The notes: generated by a model not told the origin, from the letters alone. A stretch of DNA of 64,000 nucleotides from Youhaiella tibetensis (GCF_008000755.1 NZ_CP041690.1:2791260-2855259); one strand, 5' to 3'. Positions 15,503 through 24,694 are shown, counted from the first letter of the stretch. Made by a program: numbers and translations.

Positions 15503-16168
15503 ATGTCCACGCCGGCTCCTGCCCAGGGGCACAGCCACACCGCCAGCCTCGGCTTCAACCTTCTCGCCATCACGGTGATCGTGGCCGCAGGGGCCGTCGG
15601 CATGGCCTACGCCATCGACGCATTCGGGCGGCATCGCGCCGAAACGGCGGCCGAAGGCACGCGCTACGTGCGCAATCTCGCCGGGCAAACTCTCACCATC
15701 CCCGCCGGTTGGCTACGTTTCGGCGACCGCGACGAGGAAGGCTTTGCCAGCCAGGTGGACTTGCAGTTGAGCCTGCCGCTCGGCCCCGGCTCGTCGGCGA
15801 TGAAGGTGGATGTGACGCTCGTGCCGCGCAGCCGCGCGCGCTCCAGCGCGGCGCTTCTCGATGGCGTCTACCTGCACCGTTTCATGCCCAACGAGGTTTC
15901 GGGCCCGCCGGGCCTCGTCGGCAAGCCGCTCTATCCCAATGACGGTTTCGAGGGTGAAACGGTCTGGTACGACCCTCTCTCGGGCAATCCCTTCGTGGCC
16001 AAGTGCATGGAACCGGCCCAGGCCGTTGGAGAGGCGCAATGCCTGCGCACCGTCATCCTGCCGAACGGGATCGGGGCGACCTACGCGTTCGGCGCGGGGG
16101 CTCTTCCGGCATGGCGCGATTTCGACGCGCAGATGGCCGTCCCCCTCAAAGCAATCGGGGCGCTCTAG
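15503..16168 (+). CDS. Single-pass membrane protein with periplasmic domain, unknown function
   Basis: A 221-residue protein. A polar N-terminus of about 16 residues is followed by one membrane helix (about 17-40) and a periplasmic domain that contains TLTIPAGWLRFGDRDEEGF and a single Cys pair (KCMEPAQAVGEAQCLR), which may form a disulfide. The domain has no motif that I can name. ATG 15503 is the first start after the divergent promoter region. It ends 15 bases before the end of the convergent DUF3126 gene; the stem GGGGCG / CGCCCC spans its stop codon. Confidence 0.72.
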   Translation: MSTPAPAQGHSHTASLGFNLLAITVIVAAGAVGMAYAIDAFGRHRAETAAEGTRYVRNLAGQTLTIPAGWLRFGDRDEEGFASQVDLQLSLPLGPGSSAMKVDVTLVPRSRARSSAALLDGVYLHRFMPNEVSGPPGLVGKPLYPNDGFEGETVWYDPLSGNPFVAKCMEPAQAVGEAQCLRTVILPNGIGATYAFGAGALPAWRDFDAQMAVPLKAIGAL

Positions 16169-16183
16169 GCGCCCCGTGCAAAC

Positions 16184-16402
16184 TCAGTTGATGTCTTCCA
16201 GATCGACGTCCAGGATCGCCATCTGGAAGTTGTAGGACCGGTCGCCGTCCTCGTCATCGACATAGATGAGGCCGAGGAATTCCTCGCCCACATAGACTTC
16301 CACCGAGTCGTCCTTCTTGGGACGCGGGCGCACGTCGATGTGGCGGTTGTTGAACTTCTGCTGCAGAAACTTCTGGAGCTTGATGATTTCGGGATGGTTC
16401 AC
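16184..16402 (-). CDS. DUF3126 family protein
   Basis: A 72-residue protein matching the DUF3126 family of alphaproteobacteria: NHPEIIKLQKFLQQKFNNRH, then PKKDDSVEVYVGEEFLG and a C-terminal SYNFQMAILDVDLE. Its function is unknown. The start is GTG 16402 because AGGAG lies six bases before it; a longer frame opens at 16462 with no ribosome site. It follows cysE on the same strand by 100 bases and is likely cotranscribed, as it is in many Rhizobiales. Confidence 0.9.
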   Translation of the reverse strand: MNHPEIIKLQKFLQQKFNNRHIDVRPRPKKDDSVEVYVGEEFLGLIYVDDEDGDRSYNFQMAILDVDLEDIN

Positions 16403-16502
16403 TTCAGGCTCCTGAAAATCGTTTGGGGAGGCTCTTTCTAGTCCGTGGGGCGGTCCGGGCAATCCCCCGGAGCGCGCTTATCCCCGCTAGTTTGGGCCAA
16501 AT

Positions 16503-17330
16503 TCAGACGTTCTGGTCGTAAACGAGCACCATCTGGTCCATCACCGAAGCGGGCTGGGCGCAACCGGCCTCTCCGATGATCTTGGCAGGCACGCCCGCCA
16601 CTGTCACGCGCGGCGGCACTTCCTTGAGCACGACCGAGCCTGCCCCGATGCGCGAGCAGTCCCCGATCTTGATGTTGCCCAGGATCTTGGCGCCCGCCCC
16701 GATCAGCACGCCATTGCCGATCTTGGGGTGGCGATCCTGCTCCGCCTTGCCGGTGCCGCCGAGCGTCACGCCCTGCAGCATCGAGACATTGTCTCCGACC
16801 ACGGCCGTTTCCCCGATCACCAGGCCCGTGCCGTGGTCGAGCATGATGCCCTTGCCCATCGGAACGGCCGGGTTGATGTCGACCTGGAACACCTGGCTCG
16901 ACCGGCTCTGGAGGTAAAGCGCGAAATCGCGCCGCCCCGCCTTGTAGAGTGCATGGGCGAACCGATGCGTCTGGATGGCCTGGTAGCCCTTGAAATAGAG
17001 TAGCGGCTCGAGCGCCCGATGGCAGGCCGGATCGCGCTCATAGGTGGCGGCGAGATCGGCCCGCGCCTCCGCCCCGATATGGGGCGCTTCCTTGAGCGCG
17101 TCGTCGAACGCGTGACGGATGAGATCCGCCGGCACCTCGTCATGGTGCAGCTTCTCCGCCAGCCGGTGGGCCAGCGCGGTCTCGAACGTGTCGTGGTTGA
17201 GGATGCTGGCCAGGACCAGTGTTGCCAGTGACGGCTCTTTGGCCACGATCTCCCGGGCGCCTGCTACGATGGCGTCCCAGACCGGATCGACAGCCGTGAC
17301 CTGTGAAGCAAGCTTTGCGTTGCCGCTCAT
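16503..17330 (-). CDS. cysE: Serine O-acetyltransferase
   Basis: A 275-residue enzyme that makes O-acetylserine from serine and acetyl-CoA, the first step of cysteine synthesis. The N-terminal helical domain (about 10-140) has SILNHDTFETALAHRLAEKL. The left-handed beta-helix carries the catalytic segment GIMLDHGTGLVIGETAVVGD and GVTLGGTGK. The C-terminal tail beyond the hexapeptide repeats, where cysteine feedback and CysK binding occur, ends in VYDQNV. The start is ATG 17330 with GGAG upstream. It is followed by the DUF3126 gene. Confidence 0.95.
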   Translation of the reverse strand: MSGNAKLASQVTAVDPVWDAIVAGAREIVAKEPSLATLVLASILNHDTFETALAHRLAEKLHHDEVPADLIRHAFDDALKEAPHIGAEARADLAATYERDPACHRALEPLLYFKGYQAIQTHRFAHALYKAGRRDFALYLQSRSSQVFQVDINPAVPMGKGIMLDHGTGLVIGETAVVGDNVSMLQGVTLGGTGKAEQDRHPKIGNGVLIGAGAKILGNIKIGDCSRIGAGSVVLKEVPPRVTVAGVPAKIIGEAGCAQPASVMDQMVLVYDQNV

Positions 17331-17416
17331 AGGGGTCTCCGAAGTTGGGCCTACCATATAGAGTATCCCGTTCCTGGAAACAAAGCCCTAGCGCCGCGAT
17401 TGGTTCACAAATGCGC

Positions 17417-18175
17417 TCACGCCAGGGCGTTTTTTCCGAGAAACGCGATCGCCGCTTCCTTGAACTTGGCGTCGCCCGTGGCGAGCATGTGGTTGCGGCG
17501 AGGGATCACGAAAGCCTCCCCGTGCGGCAGGATTCGCGCCAATTCCTCGGGCGAACCGGCCATGTCGTCGGCTTCCCCGACCGCCACCAGCACCGGCATG
17601 GCGATCTTGCGGACATCCTCGATGACCATCGGCTGGCGCGAAGTCGACATGCAGGCGGCCAGCGCCTGCCGGTCCGCCTTGGAGTGATCGGCAAAGATCC
17701 GGAACTGCCGGCCGGTCGGATGGCTCACGTCCGAGAGCTTTTCGGCATTGAGCCCGTCGATGATCTCGCGCGAATCCGAAAGCCCGTTGATGAGGTTCAT
17801 CCCCATGCCGCCCAACACCGCCGCGCGGACCCGCTGCGGTGACTTGAGCGCCAGGAAAGCGGTGATCCGCGCGCCCATCGAATAGCCGATCACGAACGCC
17901 CGTTCGATTCCGAGGTGATCGAGCAGCCGCTCGGCATCCGCGGCCATCAGCGTCGGGTAATAATCGTTCGGGTCGTAGAGCTTTTCAGATTGCCCGTGAC
18001 CGCGGTCGTCGATCGTGATCGCCTGGTACCCGGCCTTGTTGAGCGCTTCCACCCACCCGGTCGCTACCCAGTTGATGAAGCCGCTCGAACCGAATCCGTG
18101 AATCAGCAGAACCGGCTCGCCCTCGCCAAAAACCTCGTAGGCGATGGTGATTCCATCCGAAAGAAAGCTGGGCAT
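17417..18175 (-). CDS. Alpha/beta hydrolase
   Basis: A 252-residue alpha/beta-hydrolase fold protein. Motifs in order are LLIHGFGSSG (oxyanion turn), DDRGHGQS, the nucleophile elbow IGYSMG, the acid Asp in VGEADDMAG and the catalytic His in RRNHMLA. Probably an esterase; the substrate cannot be told. The start is ATG 18175 with AGGA upstream; the long N-terminal extension of the frame to 18286 has low-complexity content and is not supported. Divergent from the zf-CHCC gene. Confidence 0.88.
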   Translation of the reverse strand: MPSFLSDGITIAYEVFGEGEPVLLIHGFGSSGFINWVATGWVEALNKAGYQAITIDDRGHGQSEKLYDPNDYYPTLMAADAERLLDHLGIERAFVIGYSMGARITAFLALKSPQRVRAAVLGGMGMNLINGLSDSREIIDGLNAEKLSDVSHPTGRQFRIFADHSKADRQALAACMSTSRQPMVIEDVRKIAMPVLVAVGEADDMAGSPEELARILPHGEAFVIPRRNHMLATGDAKFKEAAIAFLGKNALA

Positions 18176-18376
18176 CGGTCCTGGGAGTTCCTGCTTGGCC
18201 TGTTGGAAGAGCAGGACTCGCGCGAGTTCGCCCGCATCCCGTCCGGTGGCTGTTTGGCCCTGATATAGCCAGCACGCGCCCCACATTCCAGACCCCAGTA
18301 TCCGCCCTTCCCTTTGCCCGCCCGCTTCGCTATGGTCCGGCCCAATTCAACGGCTCCATTCCTAGGGCTTTACGAC

Positions 18377-18616
18377 ATGGCTAACGCGACCGTTCCGCAC
18401 TTCCACAACACCGATGGCCTGCGCCAGATCGAGGTCGGCTCCAAGGAATTCATGTGCGTGGGCGCCCTGCCGCCGTTCGATCACCCCCATGTCTTCCTCG
18501 ACATGGGCAAGGACACCGAGATCGTGTGCCCCTATTGCTCCACGCTCTACGTCTATAGCTCCAAGCTGGCCCCCGGCACCTCCTCGCCTCTCTCGGCGGT
18601 GTTCGAGGCGGCCTGA
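18377..18616 (+). CDS. Zinc-finger protein, zf-CHCC type (NDUFS6-like)
   Basis: A 79-residue protein with the CHCC zinc ligands Cys27, His36, Cys51 and Cys54 (FMCVGALPPFDHPHVFLDMG then VCPYCSTLYV). The mitochondrial relative NDUFS6 is an accessory subunit of respiratory complex I, and alphaproteobacterial homologues have been found in their complex I. No nuo genes are in this window. The gene starts at ATG 18377 after a TTTACG spacer. The flavin monooxygenase gene follows 12 bases downstream and is probably cotranscribed. Confidence 0.87.
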   Translation: MANATVPHFHNTDGLRQIEVGSKEFMCVGALPPFDHPHVFLDMGKDTEIVCPYCSTLYVYSSKLAPGTSSPLSAVFEAA

Positions 18617-18627
18617 GCCTTCGCGAA

Positions 18628-19833
18628 ATGCCAGGCGGCAGGTCCGTCTATATTGCCGGCGCCGGCATTGCCGGACTGACTCTCTCCCTCGCCCTCGCCA
18701 AGTTCGGCGCCCGCGTGACTGTCCTTGAGCGCCACAAGAGCGTCCAGGAAATCGGCGCGGGCCTCCAGATCAGCCCGAACGCCCGGCGCGTGCTCAATCG
18801 GCTGGGCCTCGAGAAGGCTATCTCCGCGGTCAGCTTCGAGCCCGAGGGCATCGACGTCTACGGCTTCCGCGCCGCCCGTCCGCTGGTCACCATGGAACTG
18901 GGCGAGGCCGCCCGCGAGCGCTACGGCGCCCAATACGCGGTGATGCACCGCGCCGACCTCGCTGACGTCCTCCATACCGCCACCCGGCGCTTCGCCAATA
19001 TCGACATCGTCTACGAAGTCATCGACTTTGAGGTCGAGGAGCAGGCGCGCGGCGTCGGAATCGGCTTCGGCCAGGCCGGCGGAGAAAGCCGCCAGGGGCG
19101 TGGCTTCGCCTTCGTGGGCGCCGACGGCATCAACTCCGTCACCCGCACGGTGCTGCTGGATGGCCCGGTTCCCGACTGGACCGGCCGCCTCGCCTGGCGC
19201 ACCCTGCTCGAGACCCGCGAACTCAAGGGCCTGCTCAACCTCGACCGCACCAGTGTCCTGCTCGGCCCCGGCTTCCACGCCGTCTGCTATCCGCTCCCGC
19301 ATCGCGACAAGGTCAACATCGTGCTCTTCGCCAGGGATCGCGGCGAAGGCGCCCGCAGCGCCCCGGCCCTCCCCGGCGCGGCGCTCGATGACGAGCGCTT
19401 CTCGGCCATTTTCCAGGCAGGCGCCGGCCGCTGGGGCTATTGGCCGGTGGGGAGCGTCAATACCGATTTCTGGCACAAGGGCTCGGTCGGCCTCATCGGC
19501 GACGCCGCGCACGCCATGATGCCTTTCCAGGCGCAGGGCGCCGCCATGGCCATCGAGGATGCCGCCATCCTCGCGCCGCTGCTCATGACCGAGCCATCGG
19601 CAGATGCGGCCTTCGAACGCTACGAAAGCCTGCGCCGCCGGCGCGTCGAGCAGGTGGCCCGCATCTCCGAGGCCAATGGCCGCGCCTTCCACATGCACTT
19701 CCCCGCCACGCTCGCCCGCGACGCCGTCATCCGCCTCCAGGGTCCCCAGGGTCACTTCCGCCGGCTCGACTGGCTCTACGGCTACGACCCCTCCCCGGAA
19801 GCCGAAATCGGGGCGCCCACCCGTACCGCCTGA
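18628..19833 (+). CDS. FAD-dependent monooxygenase (salicylate hydroxylase-like)
   Basis: A 401-residue group A flavoprotein hydroxylase. The N-terminal FAD fold has IAGAGIAGLTLSLALAKFG (residues about 9-27) and an acidic strand end VLERH. The central FAD/NAD(P)H motif is less conserved, with VGADGINSVTR present. The third FAD motif is IGDAAHAMMPFQAQGAAMA at about 289-307. This is the UbiH/salicylate-hydroxylase clan; the substrate (an aromatic ring compound, or a ubiquinone precursor) is not deducible. It is 12 bases downstream of the zf-CHCC gene; this pairing is frequent in Rhizobiales, from memory. Confidence 0.88.
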   Translation: MPGGRSVYIAGAGIAGLTLSLALAKFGARVTVLERHKSVQEIGAGLQISPNARRVLNRLGLEKAISAVSFEPEGIDVYGFRAARPLVTMELGEAARERYGAQYAVMHRADLADVLHTATRRFANIDIVYEVIDFEVEEQARGVGIGFGQAGGESRQGRGFAFVGADGINSVTRTVLLDGPVPDWTGRLAWRTLLETRELKGLLNLDRTSVLLGPGFHAVCYPLPHRDKVNIVLFARDRGEGARSAPALPGAALDDERFSAIFQAGAGRWGYWPVGSVNTDFWHKGSVGLIGDAAHAMMPFQAQGAAMAIEDAAILAPLLMTEPSADAAFERYESLRRRRVEQVARISEANGRAFHMHFPATLARDAVIRLQGPQGHFRRLDWLYGYDPSPEAEIGAPTRTA

Positions 19834-19940
19834 CGGCATTGCAACCGTTCGGCTACCCAATTCATTGCTTGATCACGCTTGCTTTGGCCACACCTCGTGT
19901 GTCAACTGCGCGGCACCCACTAGAGTTTTCAAGATAGAGC

Positions 19941-21293
19941 ATGAAAGCCGAGACCCGCTCCCGACTGACCCTGGCCTGCATTCTCATCACCATTCTGCTC
20001 GACATGATCGGCCTGGGGATCATCGTACCGGTGCTTCCCGAACTGATCGAGCAGGTCACCGGCGAGGGCGTGGCCCAAGCCGCCGTCATCGGCGGCTACC
20101 TGGTCTTCGTCTATGCGCTGATGCAGTTCCTGTTCTCTCCGGTCCTCGGCAACCTCTCGGATCGCTTCGGGCGCCGCCCGGTGCTGCTGCTCTCCCTGCT
20201 CGGCCTGACGGTCGACTATCTCTTCATGGCCTTCGCCCCGATCGTGGCCTTCCTGTTCGTCGGCCGCATCCTCTCGGGCATCGCCGGGGCCGCCGTGGCT
20301 ACCGCGACGGCCTATATTGCCGACATCACGCCGCCCGAGAAGCGCTCGCAGCGCTTCGGCCTCATCGGCGCCGCCTTCGGCCTCGGCTTCATCATCGGTC
20401 CGGTAGTGGGCGGTGAGCTGGGCGCCTATGGCCCGCGCGTCCCCTTCTACGCCGCCGCCGCCCTCGCCTTCGCCAACTTCCTCTTCGGCTTCTTCGTCCT
20501 GCCCGAAAGCCTCCCCAAGGAGCGTCGCCGCAAGTTCGACATCCGCCGCGCCAACCCCTTCGGGGCGCTGGTGGCGCTGCGCCAGTACCCGGTCGTGATC
20601 TGGCTGCTCTTCGCCCTCTTCCTGCTCTCGCTCGCCAGCCAGGCGTTCCCCTCGGTCTGGAACTTCTTCACCATCGAGGTGGTCAACTTCTCGACCAGCC
20701 AGATCGGCCGCGCCCTGGGTGCCTTCGGCATCGGCTTCGCCCTCAGCCAGGCTTTCCTCATCGGCCCGATGGTCAAGCGCATCGGCGAATGGAGCACGGT
20801 GCTGATCGGCCTGACCGTGGCGACCATCGCCTTCGTCGGTACCGCCTTCATCCACACAAGCTTCGGCCTCTACGGCTTCCTGATGTTCGGCTCGCTCAGC
20901 GGCATCGCCGCGCCCGCCATCAATGGGCTGCTCTCCCGCCAGGTGCCGGACAACGCCCAGGGCGAGCTCCAGGGCGCCGTCAACGCCGCCAACTCGCTTG
21001 CCGCCATCCTTGGCCCGCTGGCAGCCACCCAGCTCTTTGCCTATTTCACCACGGCCGAGAAGGGCGAGCCCGGCTATTTCCCCGGCGCCCCGTTCATCGG
21101 CGCCGGCGCCATGATCGTCCTGGCAGCGCTCGTCTTCGTCTACACCGCCTGGCGCTACGACCTCATGCACCGCCACCCCGTGGCCAAGCATCCCAAGCGC
21201 CCCGACATGGCCCCGCCCGGCCAGCAGGCGACCCCGCCCCATGCCGACCGCAACGGCAACGGCGATAGCGACGTCGAGCCCGAGAAAAGCTGA
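19941..21293 (+). CDS. MFS efflux transporter, TCR/Tet type
   Basis: A 450-residue, 12-helix major facilitator with the DHA1 motif GNLSDRFGRRPV between helices 2 and 3 and the antiporter motif C region GLGFIIGPVVGG in helix 5. The start LACILITILLDMIGLGIIVP VLP-type sequence is typical of TetA-like drug/H+ antiporters. The C-terminal tail of about 40 residues is rich in Pro, Arg and Asp and lies in the cytoplasm. Resistance to tetracycline cannot be concluded from this similarity. Its stop overlaps the next start by one base (TGATG). Confidence 0.88.
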   Translation: MKAETRSRLTLACILITILLDMIGLGIIVPVLPELIEQVTGEGVAQAAVIGGYLVFVYALMQFLFSPVLGNLSDRFGRRPVLLLSLLGLTVDYLFMAFAPIVAFLFVGRILSGIAGAAVATATAYIADITPPEKRSQRFGLIGAAFGLGFIIGPVVGGELGAYGPRVPFYAAAALAFANFLFGFFVLPESLPKERRRKFDIRRANPFGALVALRQYPVVIWLLFALFLLSLASQAFPSVWNFFTIEVVNFSTSQIGRALGAFGIGFALSQAFLIGPMVKRIGEWSTVLIGLTVATIAFVGTAFIHTSFGLYGFLMFGSLSGIAAPAINGLLSRQVPDNAQGELQGAVNAANSLAAILGPLAATQLFAYFTTAEKGEPGYFPGAPFIGAGAMIVLAALVFVYTAWRYDLMHRHPVAKHPKRPDMAPPGQQATPPHADRNGNGDSDVEPEKS

Positions 21294-21775
21294 TGGAAAT
21301 CCGCGCCGCCGGCGAAGCGGACTGGCCCGCCATCTGGGCGATGTTCGAGCCGATCGTGCGCGAAGGCGAGACCTACGCGCTGCCCCGCGACATGGATGAA
21401 GCCGCCGCGCGCGGCTACTGGATGGCGCCTGACCGCGCCGTCTTCCTCGCCATCGAGGACGGTCTCGTCCTGGGGTCGAGCACCATCCACCCCAACCAGC
21501 AGGGCGGCGGCGCTCACGTTGCCAATGCCGGCTACATCACCGCCGCGGCGGCCCGCGGACGCGGCGTGGGGCGGGCGCTCTGCCTGCACTCGCTCGACTA
21601 CGCGCGCGATGCCGGCTTCCGGGCCATGCAGTTCAATTTCGTGGTGAGTTCCAACGCGCCTGCCGTACACCTGTGGGAGAGCATCGGCTTCCGCGTCCTC
21701 GCCCGCCTTCCGGGGGCCTTTGAGCATCCACGATTGGGTTTCGTGGATGCCCTGCTCATGTGGAAGGACCTCTAG
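21293..21775 (+). CDS. GNAT family N-acetyltransferase
   Basis: A 160-residue acetyltransferase. The acetyl-CoA binding motif is AGYITAAAARGRGVGRALC, and the last conserved segment is FNFVVSSNAPAVHLWESIGF. The order and spacing resemble the phosphinothricin/YhhY-like subgroup. The substrate is unknown. The ATG overlaps the stop codon of the MFS gene by one base, so they are translationally coupled. Confidence 0.87.
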   Translation: MEIRAAGEADWPAIWAMFEPIVREGETYALPRDMDEAAARGYWMAPDRAVFLAIEDGLVLGSSTIHPNQQGGGAHVANAGYITAAAARGRGVGRALCLHSLDYARDAGFRAMQFNFVVSSNAPAVHLWESIGFRVLARLPGAFEHPRLGFVDALLMWKDL

Positions 21776-21784
21776 GTCCCCCGC

Positions 21785-23197
21785 TCAGTTGCCGAGCGTG
21801 GACGGCCACTTGCCGTGCTGGCCCGGCCCGCGTCCCTCGATCTCGAAGCCATGCGCCCCGAAGAAGTCGCGCTGCCCCTGGATGAGGTTTGCGGTGCCCC
21901 GCGCCTGCCGGTAGCTGTCGAAATAGGAGAGCGCCGAGGACAGGCAGATCAGCGGGAACTCGCCGAGCGCCCCGGCCGCCACCACCTTGCGCAGCGAGGG
22001 ATGGGCGTCCTTCATGATCGTCACGAAATCCGGCGCCACCAGCAGGTTGACGTTGTCGCCCTTGTCATAGGTCGCCGCCATCTGGTCGAGGAACCGCGAG
22101 CGGATGATGCAGCCGGCGCGCCAGATCTTGGCGATGGTGCCGAGCGGCAGGTTCCAGCCGTTCTCTTCGGATGCCTTGGCCAGCACCGCAAAGCCCTGCG
22201 CATAGGCCGCGATCTTGCCGGCCAGCAGCGCCTTTTCGAGCTCGGCGAGGCTCACGTCGGCCCCGCCCGCCTGCCGCTTGCCGTAGATGGCTTCTGCCGC
22301 CACGCGCTGGTCTTTGGCCGCCGAGAGCGAACGCGCCGCCACGGCGCCCTCGATGGCCGTGGCCGGCACCGCCATTTCCTGCGCCACGATCGCCGACCAG
22401 CGGCCCGTGCCCTTCTGGCCGGCTCGGTCCACGATCAGTTCGACCAGCGGCTTGCCCGTCGGCCCGTCGATGGCTTCGAGCACATAGCCCGTGATCTCGA
22501 TGAGGTAGGAGTTGAGCGGCCCCTTGTTCCACTCCTTGAAGACGTCCGACGCCTGCTTGGGGTTCATCCCCAGCCCGTCGCGCATCACGCCATAGACCTC
22601 GGCGATCATCTGCATGTCGGCATATTCGATGCCGTTATGGATGGTCTTGACGAAGTGTCCGGCTCCGCCCTCGCCCAGATAGGCGCAGCACGGCTCGCCG
22701 TTGAACTTGGCGGCGATCGCCTTGAGCACCGGCTCGGCATTGTGCCACTGCTCCTTGGAGCCGCCCACCATGATCGAGGGACCGTGGCGCGCGCCTTCTT
22801 CGCCGCCCGACACGCCCACGCCCAGGTACCCGATGCCCTTGGGCTTGAGATAGTCGAACCGGCGCTGCGTGTCGGTATAGAGCGAGTTGCCGCATTCGAG
22901 GATCGCGTCGCCCTTGTCGAGCAACGGCAGCAATTCCTCGATCACGTCATCCACCGGCTTGCCTGCCTTGACCATGATGATGATCGAGCGCGGCGCCTTG
23001 ATGGCCTGCACGAATTCCTTGAGGTCCGCTTTCCCGATGATGCGCGGGCGCAATTCGCCTGCTTCAGCCACGAACTCGTCGATCTTGGCGGCGGTTCGGT
23101 TGTGGACGGCGATCGTGTACCCTTTTTCGGCAATGTTGAGGGCCAGGTTCGACCCCATAACCGCAAGGCCGATCAGGCCGATATCCGCTGAAGCCAT
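21785..23197 (-). CDS. gnd: 6-phosphogluconate dehydrogenase, decarboxylating
   Basis: A 470-residue enzyme converting 6-phosphogluconate to ribulose 5-phosphate with NADP reduction. The Rossmann motif is IGLIGLAVMGSNLALN. The substrate region shows GVGVSGGEEGARHGPSIM, and the catalytic-Lys segment is HFVKTIHNGIEYADMQMIAE. The C-terminal RAGCIIRSRFLDQM region is also canonical. The start is ATG 23197 with AGGAGA eight bases before. It is divergent from an SDR gene and gntK, which together would take gluconate to 6-phosphogluconate and on to pentose phosphate. Confidence 0.96.
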   Translation of the reverse strand: MASADIGLIGLAVMGSNLALNIAEKGYTIAVHNRTAAKIDEFVAEAGELRPRIIGKADLKEFVQAIKAPRSIIIMVKAGKPVDDVIEELLPLLDKGDAILECGNSLYTDTQRRFDYLKPKGIGYLGVGVSGGEEGARHGPSIMVGGSKEQWHNAEPVLKAIAAKFNGEPCCAYLGEGGAGHFVKTIHNGIEYADMQMIAEVYGVMRDGLGMNPKQASDVFKEWNKGPLNSYLIEITGYVLEAIDGPTGKPLVELIVDRAGQKGTGRWSAIVAQEMAVPATAIEGAVAARSLSAAKDQRVAAEAIYGKRQAGGADVSLAELEKALLAGKIAAYAQGFAVLAKASEENGWNLPLGTIAKIWRAGCIIRSRFLDQMAATYDKGDNVNLLVAPDFVTIMKDAHPSLRKVVAAGALGEFPLICLSSALSYFDSYRQARGTANLIQGQRDFFGAHGFEIEGRGPGQHGKWPSTLGN

Positions 23198-23254
23198 ACT
23201 CAATTCTCCTATGCGCATCATTGGGCCGGGCCTGCGACGGGAGGCCGCAGGCGG

Positions 23255-23285
23255 CGGGCGCCAATCGATCACAAACCGGCGCCCG
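23255..23285. promoter_or_regulatory. GC-rich inverted repeat between gnd and the gluconate genes
   Basis: CGGGCGCC and GGCGCCCG, eight perfect pairs with a 15-base spacer, in the 194-base divergent gap. It could be an operator shared by gnd and the SDR-gntK pair. No GntR or LacI gene is nearby to support that. Confidence 0.3.
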
Positions 23286-23391
23286 GCGAAAGTCCGGATG
23301 GCGTTTTTTTTGCCCCGCGTGAGCCTTGAATCTCGGCGGCCCTTACCAAGCTGCGCCCCTTCCTCTAGGCTTGCTCAAAAGGGAGGAATTC

Positions 23392-24162
23392 GTGGATTCG
23401 CTTTCGCAATTCAACCTTGCGGGCAGGCGCGCGCTGGTCACCGGCTCGAGCCGGGGCATAGGCCTCGCCATTGCCGGGGCGCTGGCCGGAGCCGGCGCCG
23501 ATGTCGTGCTCAACGGGCGCGACGCCGAAGCCCTGGGCAAGGCCGCCGATACCCTCGCCCAGGGTGGCGTGCGAGTGCGCGCCCTCGCCTTCGACGTCAC
23601 CAGCGAGGACAGCGTCAACGAGGCCATCGCCTATTGCGAGGGCGAGGTCGGCGCCATCGACATTCTCGTCAACAATGCCGGCATGCAGTTCCGCACCCCG
23701 CTCGAAGACTTCCCCCTGGGCAAGTTCGAGATGATGATGGCGACCAACGTCACCTCCGCCTTCATCGTCGGAAAGGCCGTTGCCCGCCACATGATCTCGC
23801 GCGGCCGCGGCAAGATCATCAATATCTGTTCGCTGATGAGTTCGCTCTCGCGCCCCTCCATCGCCCCCTACGCCGTGAGCAAGGCCGCCATCGCCAACCT
23901 CACGCGCGGCATGGCCACGGACTGGGCCAAACACGGCCTCAACATCAACGGCATCGCTCCAGGCTACTTCAAGACCGAGCTCAACCAGGCGCTCATGGCC
24001 AATCCCGAATTCAACGAGTGGGTGGAAAAGCGCACGCCCATGGGCCGCTGGGGCGATGTCGCCGAACTGGGCGGCGCTGCCGTCTTCCTGGCCTCCGAGG
24101 CTTCCAGTTTCGTGAACGGACACATTCTCTATGTCGACGGCGCCTTCACCGCCACGGTTTGA
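23392..24162 (+). CDS. SDR oxidoreductase, probable gluconate 5-dehydrogenase
   Basis: A 256-residue classical short-chain dehydrogenase. The cofactor motif is TGSSRGIG (residues 17-24), the structural motif NNAG is at about 95-98, and the catalytic set is Ser148 with Tyr161 and Lys165 (PYAVSK). The overall look, especially GIAPGYFKTELNQALMANPE and the RWGDVAELGGAAVFLAS ending, matches gluconate 5-dehydrogenase (Gno/IdnO) rather than a fatty-acid reductase. The start is GTG 23392 with GGAGG five bases before. It overlaps gntK by 32 bases, which supports a gluconate role. Confidence 0.85.
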   Translation: MDSLSQFNLAGRRALVTGSSRGIGLAIAGALAGAGADVVLNGRDAEALGKAADTLAQGGVRVRALAFDVTSEDSVNEAIAYCEGEVGAIDILVNNAGMQFRTPLEDFPLGKFEMMMATNVTSAFIVGKAVARHMISRGRGKIINICSLMSSLSRPSIAPYAVSKAAIANLTRGMATDWAKHGLNINGIAPGYFKTELNQALMANPEFNEWVEKRTPMGRWGDVAELGGAAVFLASEASSFVNGHILYVDGAFTATV

Positions 24163-24691
24163 ACCGGCCCGCATCATCGTGGTGATGGGCGTCTCCTCGA
24201 GCGGCAAGTCCACCATTGGGGCCGCCGTCGGACGGCGCCTGCACGCGCCGTTCCTGGATGGCGACGGCTACCATCCTGCCGCCAATGTCGAGAAGATGCG
24301 CAGCGGCATTCCGCTGACCGACGAGGATCGCTGGCCTTGGCTCGATGCCCTCGCCAAGGCGCTGCACGAAGCGGCCGACCGCAAGAGCGTGGCCGTCGGC
24401 GCCTGCTCGGCGCTGCGCCGCTCCTACCGCGACTATCTCATCAAGAAAGCCGGCGAACCGATTCTATTCGTTTATCTTCACGGCTCGCGCGAGGTCATTG
24501 GAGAGCGCATCGCGCATCGCAAGCATGAATACATGCCCGCCTCCCTGCTCGACAGTCAGTTCGCCACCCTCGAGGAACCGGCCGCCGACGAGAACGCCCT
24601 GCAGGTCGAGGTGACCGACCCGGTCGAGACCATCGCCAGCCAGGTGGTCAAGGCGGTCTCGCACCTGCGCAGTTTCAAGCGCTGGCAATAG
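24131..24691 (+). CDS. gntK: Gluconokinase
   Basis: A 186-residue gluconate kinase, forming 6-phosphogluconate from gluconate and ATP. The P-loop is GVSSSGKST (about 20-28). The substrate part is LDGDGYHPAANVEKMRSGIP followed by LTDEDRWPWL, and the later GACSALRRSYRDYL and HEYMPASLLDSQFATLE are also family-specific. The start at ATG 24131 gives a 32-base overlap with the SDR gene; a start near 24185 would lose part of the N-terminal strand. Coupled to the SDR and opposite gnd. Confidence 0.93.
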   Translation: MSTAPSPPRFEPARIIVVMGVSSSGKSTIGAAVGRRLHAPFLDGDGYHPAANVEKMRSGIPLTDEDRWPWLDALAKALHEAADRKSVAVGACSALRRSYRDYLIKKAGEPILFVYLHGSREVIGERIAHRKHEYMPASLLDSQFATLEEPAADENALQVEVTDPVETIASQVVKAVSHLRSFKRWQ

Positions 24692-24694
24692 CGG

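Noticed and set aside
24131-24162. Frameshift or fusion between the SDR gene and gntK
   Set aside because: Both frames are complete with normal ends; the 32-base overlap is a plain coupled start in another frame.
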